DNA of 64,000 nt from Pipra filicauda (taxonomy: Eukaryota; Chordata; Aves; Passeriformes; Pipridae). The notes beneath the pieces were generated by a model, which had not been told where the DNA came from, made no database searches, and worked only from the letters and a program-made list of their open reading frames with translations. Where the stretch lies: NCBI RefSeq assembly GCF_003945595.2, contig NW_024104378.1, positions 558,001 through 622,000 on the forward strand. Direction: 5' to 3'. The translations under genes were made by a program, and so were the position numbers. Shown here in pieces: positions 57,311-64,000 of this stretch (position 1 is the stretch's first letter; the number at the start of each line of letters is the position of its first letter).

Positions 57311-57489
57311 GCCCTGTTTCCGCTCCCACCCCGCTGTGCCTCGTGGGCTGTGGCCGCCGGCCCTGGTGGAAACACACCTGGGGAGGTGGGTGGGGGGTCA
57401 CCCCGGCTGTGCCGCTTCACGGAACACTGTGCACGGCCGGAAAAACATGGCTCCACCGGGGAGCAGGGCTGGCAGGGGACACACTGTGT

Positions 57490-57690
57490 GCCACCCGGCA
57501 ACCTCTGAGCATCCCTTGGATGTCCGTACATCCCCAAGGTGTTTGTGTGTATCCAGGATGTCTGTGTGTCCCCGAGATATCCCTGTGTCCCAGGGACGTC
57601 CATGTGTCCATGGGATGTCTGTGTGTCCCATGGGTGTCTGTGTGTCTCTAAGATGTCTGTGCACCCCAGGGACTTCTCTCCACACCTTGG
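57490..57690 (+). repeat. ~26-bp minisatellite upstream of ACSF3
   Basis: About seven diverged copies of a unit based on GGATGTCTGTGTGTCCC and CCATGGG, ending about 0.25 kb before the ACSF3 CpG island. Confidence 0.8.
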
Positions 57691-57859
57691 AGGTCCCATG
57701 AGTCCAGGCGATCCCTCATCCGTGCCAAAATCCCGAAGTCCCGTGGATTGGGCACGTGGCCCCAGCACCCCCAGGCAGAGCTGCAGCTCCATGATACCAT
57801 GAACACCCGCCATGAGATCAGAGGACACCATGAGGACGCTCCAGGTTGCTGCAGTGACC

Positions 57860-58200
57860 GTCGGCTCCGCGGCGCCCCCAGCCCCGCCCCCCGTGAGCTG
57901 TTTGGGGCCAAATCCCCATAAATCAGGTGCGGGTTGGTGCGGTGGCGGAACGTTCGTGCGCGGAACGTTCGGACCGTCGCGCTGTGTTCGCCCGGAGCCG
58001 TCCGCGGGCGGAGCGGTCCCCCGGCGGCAGGTGAGGCCCGCAGGAGGCGGCGGGGTCGGGGCGGCCCCGAGGGGGTCCCGCAGGCTGCGGGGCCTGTGGC
58101 GGGGCCGCGGCGAGGCCGGTCCGTGCCCGCGGGACTTCGGGAATCGTGGGACGAAGGGTTTTCCTGCTGCTTCTGCTCTGGGGCGTGCCGTGAGTAGGGT
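57860..58200 (+). promoter_or_regulatory. ACSF3: ACSF3 CpG-island promoter
   Basis: CpG-dense, TATA-less block containing two direct copies of CGGAACGTTCG (57946-57956 and 57961-57971), several GC boxes and the non-coding exon-1 donor. It is the only CpG island between the desert and the ACSF3 coding exons. Confidence 0.7.
57950..58030 (+). other. ACSF3: ACSF3 non-coding exon 1 (5' UTR)
   Basis: Ends CCCCGGCGGCAG at 58030, followed by GTGAGGCCCG, a consensus donor that would join to the acceptor at 60707/60708. The 5' end is a placeholder because the transcription start cannot be read from sequence. Confidence 0.55.
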
Positions 58201-58214
58201 GAGGGCAAAGAGCT

Positions 58215-58445
58215 GGGGGGGGAGGAATCCGGTCTGGGATAGGAAAAGAATTAGACCCCTCCTTCCCGTGAGGGCGGTGAGGCTCTGGCACAGGGTATTC
58301 CGTGGATGCCCCATCCCTGGAAGCATTCAAGGCCAGGTTGGAAGGGGCTTGGAGCAACCTGGTCTAGTGGAAGGTGCCCTTGCCCATGGCAGGAGGTGGG
58401 ACTGGGTAGGCTGTAAGGTCCTTTCCAACACAAACCTTTCTAGGA
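58215..58445 (+). mobile_element. CR1 LINE 3' fragment in ACSF3 intron 1
   Basis: Contains TTCCCGTGAGGGCGGTGAGG, CTCTGGCACAGGGTATTCCG, GGGCTTGGAGCAACCTGGTC and AAGGTCCTTTCCAACACAAA, ending TTTCTAGGATT. Plus orientation, 5'-truncated. Confidence 0.93.
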
Positions 58446-60195
58446 TTAAATATTTCTCTATTTTTTTTTGTGAGAAGGGGAGAATAATCAGCATCTCAAT
58501 CATTATTTGATACCTTTCTCACATCTCTTTCTCTAAGTTATTTTATTATTTTCCAAGAATAAAGTATTTTTTTATCTCCTCTGTTGTAGAAAAAGCCGAG
58601 TTGCTTTGTATTTATGTCTATAAATGAGGAAAGGATGGAATCTTGCAGGTTGGACTTTCAGTGATAGTTACATCACCAAGCCACGATCAGAGCTGGAATG
58701 ATGATTATTTCCTATTATAAATCAGTTTGGAATAGCTCAGAGTAACTCCATGGATCATTTTACTTCAGGGAATGCAATTTATGCCCTTTATGTTCAGAAG
58801 GTGCAGAGGGGGTTGTCACAGAGTGGACAGGGATGGGTCTGCACTGGGTCAGCTTCCAGTTTGCACTGGTTTGGTTGTGCTGGGAGCTGGTGGGTGCCCT
58901 TGGCTGCTTTAAATTCCTCAGTCATAGGAGGATGGGTTTGGACCCTTCCCTTCCCAGGGGGAGGGGTTGGACCCTTCCCTTTCTTGGGGGGGACAGACCC
59001 TCCCTTCTTGGACCTTCCCTTCCAGGGGGGTTTGAACCTTCTTTTCCAAAGCAGCAGAGCCCCATCTCTGTGCTACCATGATCTTCCCATGGGCCCTGGT
59101 GACAAACTTTGTTTCCAGGTGTACTGTGCCAGACTTTGTAGTCCCAGTTATCCCTGGGGAATGGGAGGGGAAAGAAAACAGCCCCTGGATTTACTTTCCC
59201 CTGAGTGTCTGTAAGTCTGCACACGTAGACAAGCCCAGTTCTCTGAAGTCCCTAATGCCCAGGCCTGGCTGAAGGTGCTGCTGTTTGTTGCTCCATTAAA
59301 TCTAGACTCATGGGAATGGGATAATGGGATGTTTTTGGAAGGAACTGTTGTGAAGGAGCAACAAACACCTGCTCTGGAGCCATACAGGGAACAGGGAGAA
59401 TGCTGAGAGCAGGATCCTGGGAAACCACTGCTTCCAGTTAATGTCCCGGGTTCGGTTTAAGTTACAAAATGTGTTGGCTCTTTATCTTTTAGTCTCTGCA
59501 GAGCAGTGGAAAGATGTCACACGAATTTGGTCATGACCTGCTTTGTTTTTTTCCATCCTGGTGGCAAATGTCAGGGGTTCACACAGTCACCCCACTCTGG
59601 GTTTGAAGCCTCTCTGCTCCCCCAGATGTTTCCGCAGTAAATCACAAGTTTGTTTTGCAGAAGCAGAAATTGAGGTCAATATGCAAAAGAAAATATGAGC
59701 AGAGCCGGTGTCTGGGTGGAGAAACGCTCCGAAGGTGGAGGGGAGAGACTGCGGGGTTACAGAAAAACAAACACTTGAGCTGGGTAAAGCCCTGCTCAGC
59801 AATTCCCTGGGGAGCTGCCAGCCTAGATCCCTTTTGTTTCAGCTCCTCCCCACAGTGGGGAGCTGAGCTGGGAGGCTGTTTGAGCCGAGCTGCTCCACTA
59901 ATAGGTATTTATCAAAAAAATTGTAGGAAATCAAGTTGTGATTGCTGGTGCCAAGGAAGTGTCACGGACACTCTCAGAGAGTGAGGACTTGTCATCCTTT
60001 GGCTGTTTCCTCTTGTCATGGAATCTCTCTGGGGATATTTTGGTGGTAATTGGATTCTGTGCAGTAAATCCCTCTCTCCTGCCACAGGCCTGTTCTCTCC
60101 TCTTTGCTCCCCATTGCTGAGGGCTCTATGGAGAGGGTGCTGCTTCCTGCTGAGTTCCCAGACAGAGCTCTAGGCTGTGCAGAGGGAGTTAGGAT
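58446..60195 (+). other. ACSF3: ACSF3 intron 1, unique part
   Basis: Intronic, with no supported exon. Three to four copies of GGACCCTTCCCTTCCCAGGG-like sequence at 58935-59040 form a short minisatellite. Otherwise unremarkable, AT-richer sequence. Confidence 0.6.
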
Positions 60196-60200
60196 TCTTC

Positions 60201-60466
60201 ATGGAATCATGGAATGGTTTGGGTTGGAAGGGACTGAGGGGATACCTCAGAAAAATATTAGGAAAAAATTCTTCCCTGTGAGGGTGGTGAGGCCCTGGCA
60301 CAGGTTGCCCAGAGAGGCTGTGGCTGCCCCATCCCTGGGAGTGTTCAAGGTCAGGTTGGACAGGGCTTGGAGCAACGTGGGCTACTGGAAGGTGTCCCTG
60401 CCAATGGCAGGAGTGGGACTGGATGAGCTTTAAGATCCCTCCCAAACCATTCCACGATTCTATGAA
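60201..60466 (+). mobile_element. CR1 fragment with inverted terminal segments
   Basis: 60244-60466 is a plus-strand CR1 3' end (TTCCCTGTGAGGGTGGTGAG, GGCACAGGTTGCCCAGAGAG, CATTCCACGATTCTATGA). 60201-60236 (ATGGAATCATGGAATGGTTT and onward) is the reverse complement of that tail. The element is therefore bounded by ~35-bp inverted repeats, either from two CR1 copies in opposite orientation or from a fold-back insertion. Confidence 0.9.
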
Positions 60467-60707
60467 AACTAGGTCATAATTTAAGTTAGCTGGTTTTTAC
60501 GGATGTGGAGGCTGTGCAGGGAAGGGTCTCAGGCTCCTGTTTCATCCAGGCACTGCCCAGCGTGCCAGGGATATGACAGCCTGAAGTGGGGACATCAATA
60601 ATACAGTGGATGTTATTCAAATGAAGGCTGCCACTTCTCCTTGGTGGGAATAACCCCCTGGGTAATCTCTGCACATACTTATCTGCTCCTGTAATTGCTT
60701 TCTGCAG

Positions 60708-61430
60708 AATCACTCCAAAACAAGTGGTGCTGGCGGGATGCTGCTCTCCCTGCTCTTCCCTCGGCTGAGCCGGCCCCTCTGGAGCCGTGTCCGGGACCTG
60801 TCCTGCTCCAGATGGGGGTGGAAGAGGGCTGGCTGTCCCCACAGGGGTCTGCAAACAGCCTGGGCCACCTGCAGCAGTGACGTCAACCCTGTCTTCACCA
60901 GGGCTTTGGCTTTCGGTGACAAAATTGCCATCATTGACCAAAACAGGGAGCACACGTACAGAGACCTGCTCGGCCAGAGCCTGCACTTATCCCGGGAGAT
61001 CTGTAGAGTTCTGGAGTGCTCCAGCAGGGACTTGAAGGAAGAGAGGATCTCATTTTTGTGTCCCAATGATGCCTCGTACGTGGTGGCCCAGTGGGCCTCG
61101 TGGATGAGCGGGGGCATAGCGGTGCCCCTGTACAGGAAACACCCCGTGCCAGAGCTGGAGTACGTGATCCAGGATTCCCAGAGCGCTCTGGTTATCGCAG
61201 CTGAGGAATACGTGGGGAAAATAGCCCCTATTGCTGAGAAACTGGGAATCCCAATGCTGCCGCTTCCCAAGTCCCGTAGTGATGGATCCACAGGCCATAC
61301 AGCTGTGGAAGAGGGTCCCTTGACAGCCTGCTCCTCGTGGAAAGACAGAGGAGCCATGATCATCTACACCAGCGGGACAACGGGGCGGCCCAAGGGTGTC
61401 CTCAGCACCCATGAGAACGTGCAGGCTGTG
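60708..61430 (+). CDS. ACSF3: ACSF3 exon 2 (first coding exon)
   Basis: The acceptor TTGCTTTCTGCAG ends at 60707. A 30-nt 5' UTR with no stop in frame precedes the ATG at 60738. Coding ends CAGGCTGTG before a GTGAGT donor. It carries the presequence and the ATP-binding SGTTGRPKG motif. Confidence 0.95.
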
Positions 61431-62942
61431 GTGAGTGCTGCTCCCCCTCCAAAGTCTTGGATTTTGGAGTTGCAAACACACCTTCCCGCTATCAAATTCC
61501 TGCAGGGAGCTATGAGGCTGTAACTCAGAAATCCTCAGCACTTGGAAAGTGAACAGCCAGCAGCGTTTGAGGCTCTAAACCTTGGTCTGGTGGTGTTGCT
61601 GCAGCTGCATCCCAGGGCAGGTGGACTCTCCTCCCTACTTTCCTGGAAAGCAGAAGGGATGAGACCTGTGGCAAAAAAACTCATTTCTTTGCAGTTTGCT
61701 TTTCTACGCTGTGACTAGGAAAGAATCTTTTCTCCTGACTGGAATGTATCTTAGCCCAGCCCAGTGCTGTGTGAAGCCTGTGCATTATTCAGGTCTGTAT
61801 CCCCAAGGCAAAAAATCCATTAGCTCTCAGAGCCAAAAGGAATTAAAAGTTTGAATGAGCCTGCTGACTACATCACCACTTGGTTATCAGTGCCTGCAAC
61901 TGCTAGACTCCCGCCATTAGGGAAAAAGGGCAGGGAATACAGCAGGCCTTAGGGATAGCTCTGGGAGCTGACGTTGTTCTGGGCGCTCAGATACCACAGT
62001 GTCGGGCGTGGAATGAAAGCCTTGATGGATAGAGCCAGGGCTTGGCTATATTGGGCAAAGAATCTCTTCCCTTACAAATATGCTGATCATTTGGGGGTGG
62101 CCTGAGCAGTTCCCATCCTTTGTACTGTCCTCCAGAAAGCCTTAAAGCTGCTCCCTGCACTGTGGAAGAGGATTGTGAGGAACACGACCAAATTCCACTA
62201 TTCAAATGCTTTTTTATTTTTGGGTGGCTGGAAATAAGTTTTCCAGTTGCCAGCACTGGGCTCTGAAGGGCATGGTCGCCCCGAAACCTGATAATTATCC
62301 CTTCAGAGCAGAGTTTTTTGGGAGCTTGTTACATCAACATTTTTTACTAACATGAAACCTACTTTCTGCTTATCAGTGATTTTCTGGTCCTACTGTTTAT
62401 CCCTTACAGATGCTAAAAGCCTGGTGTCATCAGTGTCCAAACAGTCAACAGAATTCTGGGAAAATTAGTTTTTTGATTACTATTGCTGCTAAGTCTGCAT
62501 GTGTAGCAGCAGGCTGATATTTTTGTAGGCCCTGCTTAAAATCACTGTTGACTATTTCTCAGCAACAAGGAAGGGCTTTGCTGATATATAAAGATGCAAA
62601 AGGTGTTCCTCTTCTGTTCTGCTGTTGTGGTGGGAATTTTGCTCGTGCTGATCCTAAAGGAAAGATTCTGTGCCCAGGCAGGTCTGGGATTCCTGCCGGC
62701 AGCCATGCCCAGGGATTTGGGGTTTGGATACCTCAGGAGAATCCTTCCTCCTGCCCTAACACTGTGTTGTTTGTTTTGCTCTGCAGACCACAGGGCTGGT
62801 TGAAAAATGGGAGTGGAAGAAGGAGGATGTCATTCTGCACGTGCTGCCTTTGCATCATGTCCACGGGGTGATCAATAAGCTCCTGTGTCCTCTGTGGGTG
62901 GGAGCGACGTGCATCATGTTCCCGGAATTCAGCGCACAGATG
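60738..62942 (+). CDS. ACSF3: ACSF3, mitochondrial malonyl-CoA/methylmalonyl-CoA synthetase (N-terminal half)
   Basis: Acyl-CoA synthetase of the AMP-forming (ANL) superfamily. In the mitochondrial matrix it activates malonate, and methylmalonate, to the CoA thioester using ATP, supplying malonyl-CoA for mitochondrial fatty acid synthesis and clearing malonate. Two coding exons are in the window: 60738-61430 (231 codons) and 62787-62942 (52 codons), joined in phase 0. Residues 1-33 are Arg-rich with few acids, as in a mitochondrial presequence. [19 protein letters not shown] and [20 protein letters not shown] are family-specific. The ATP-binding P-loop [11 protein letters not shown] is at 210-220 and the next core motif LPLHHVHG at 251-258. 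Human ACSF3 is 576 residues, so about half is present. The C-terminal adenylation and lid domains lie beyond 64000. The ATG has G at -3 and was chosen by agreement with the family's N-terminal length. Confidence 0.97.
61431..62786 (+). other. ACSF3: ACSF3 intron 2
   Basis: 1.36-kb intron between the first two coding exons. I see no repeat family, exon or RNA gene in it. Confidence 0.7.
62787..62942 (+). CDS. ACSF3: ACSF3 exon 3
   Basis: 156 nt encoding [40 protein letters not shown] and [12 protein letters not shown]. The acceptor TTTTGCTCTGCAG and donor GTGAGC keep phase 0. Confidence 0.96.
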
Positions 62943-64000
62943 GTGAGCCTGGAGGGATTGAGCCTTGCCTTTGAAATTCAGCAGCAGGACCCCGTGCATT
63001 GTAATTAGAGCAACTCTGGAAATAAGTTCTTTAAGAATTCCAGGCTCTTTAGCCACTGGCTGTGTGTGGTTCACAGCACTCAGTCCGGGGTAAATGCTAT
63101 TCCAGAGGCTGCAGCTTGTTTAAGCGTGACGTACTTAACATTGCTCCTCCTCGTGGGGCTGGGGGTCTCTGGCTGCTGGTGGGCCCTTCCACGGACCCTA
63201 ACTCTGGGTGCAAATGCTCTTGGTGGGTTCTTAATTTTTTTAGTGCCAGGAAAGGTGGAAATGCTGGATTCTTCTCTTGGGTGCTGCTTGTAGCTGTGCT
63301 GCTTGTTGGCTTTTTTGATACCTTGCATTTCACAGAATCACAGAATCATTCAGGTTGGAAAAGATCTCCGAGATCGAGTCCAATCTGTGAGCAATCACCA
63401 CCTTGGAACTAGACCAGAGCACTGAATGCCATATGCAGTTGTTTCTTGAACACCTTCAGGGATGGTGATTCCTTGGGCAGCCCACTCCAAATTTTTCCCT
63501 TCCAATCCTATATCTGTAGTGTTTTGTATGACATTACGTGACAGAACACAGCCTTTAGAGTTTCTTGCAGCTCAGGTAAGAGAAATACTGGTTCTCCTCA
63601 CGTGCATGGAAACATTGCTCTTCCTCTGTGGAGAAACAAGTGTTAACAGAGCTGTTGGTTTGGACTCAGTGATATGAGAGAGTCTGCAAATCCAGACCTT
63701 CTCGCAGCTTTTAGGAAAGGTGGCAGGAGGGAAACCTTACCTGAATGATGCATTTATAATGTCGTTTTGTAGCTGAGCCAGGAAACACCAGTCCCAGTGT
63801 TCTGCTTCTCCTTTGTTCTGTGCAGCAGTGGCAGGTAAACGATGTAAAGAGAGGATGAAAAGGGACTAGAAACAGGGCAAGCAGCAGGAAGATGGAAAAG
63901 GTTCTACAGTTCCCAGCTCCTGGGGTCCAGCACCATTCATCCACATCTCCCAGTGTCGTGGATGGTGTCTGCAGTGTCACTGTTAAGGGATAATTGGGTT
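62943..64000 (+). other. ACSF3: ACSF3 intron 3 (continues past the window)
   Basis: Intronic sequence with a CR1 fragment at 63330-63525. No further ACSF3 exon (family sequence expected after the SAQM/SPQQ position) was found before 64000. Confidence 0.65.
63330..63525 (-). mobile_element. CR1 LINE fragment, minus orientation
   Basis: Begins CACAGAATCACAGAATCATT, then CAGGTTGGAAAAGATCTCCG, AGATCGAGTCCAATC and GAACACCTTCAGGGATGGTG. This is the reverse complement of a CR1 3' end, of a different subfamily from the other three copies. ACSF3 intron 3. Confidence 0.9.

Noticed and set aside
1..64000. tRNA, rRNA or snRNA genes
   Set aside because: I saw no cloverleaf with A- and B-box sequences and no ribosomal or spliceosomal RNA core sequence. 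A covariance-model scan would be needed to exclude degenerate copies.

Overview
This is vertebrate nuclear DNA, almost certainly from a bird. Genes are split into short exons with GT–AG introns. The interspersed repeats I can recognise are 3' ends of CR1 (chicken repeat 1) LINEs, near 18.0, 58.2, 60.2 and 63.3 kb. The base composition is GC-rich with many minisatellites, as expected of a small avian chromosome. The gene order PABPN1L – CBFA2T3 – ACSF3 matches human 16q24.3, whose avian counterpart is chicken chromosome 11. The species cannot be fixed from the sequence. No prokaryotic, CRISPR or viral coding system is present.

Layout. (1) 36-2983, minus strand: PABPN1L, seven coding exons visible, running off the left edge before its last exon. 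Its CpG-rich promoter lies at about 2.9-3.2 kb, and a probable solo LTR sits in its first intron. (2) About 3.54-24.3 kb, minus strand: CBFA2T3 (MTG16/ETO2), with a poly(A) signal at 3553-3558, a 3.7-kb 3' UTR carrying a 41-bp minisatellite, ten constitutive coding exons, one conserved 78-nt cassette exon, and a non-coding first exon in a CpG island at about 24.0-24.5 kb. The start ATG at 14819 has a textbook Kozak context with an in-frame stop just upstream. (3) About 24.6-57.9 kb: 33 kb in which I find no protein-coding gene. It holds several minisatellites (33.9, 35.5, 38.4, 39.5, 41.5-42.2, 49.1, 56.1-57.2 and 57.5 kb), alternating with AT-rich, homeobox/GATA/FOX/octamer-motif-rich blocks that look like conserved non-coding enhancers. 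(4) 57.9-64.0 kb, plus strand: the 5' half of ACSF3, with a CpG-island non-coding exon 1, the first coding exon (60708-61430) and the next one (62787-62942). The rest lies beyond the right edge.

The three genes do not form a pathway. PABPN1L is a nuclear poly(A)-binding protein, germline- or embryo-restricted where studied. CBFA2T3 is a transcriptional corepressor scaffold of haematopoietic and neural complexes. ACSF3 is the mitochondrial malonyl-CoA synthetase. The regulatory-looking desert lies upstream of CBFA2T3, and several of its blocks contain GATA, E-box or ETS motifs. That would suit a gene whose product acts in TAL1/GATA complexes, but this is inference.

Exon boundaries were set by splice consensus, reading-phase continuity and remembered family protein sequences. 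The joined CBFA2T3 reading frame closes exactly: 577 codons without the cassette exon, 603 with it. No database comparison was possible, so calls of non-coding conservation rest on sequence texture only.
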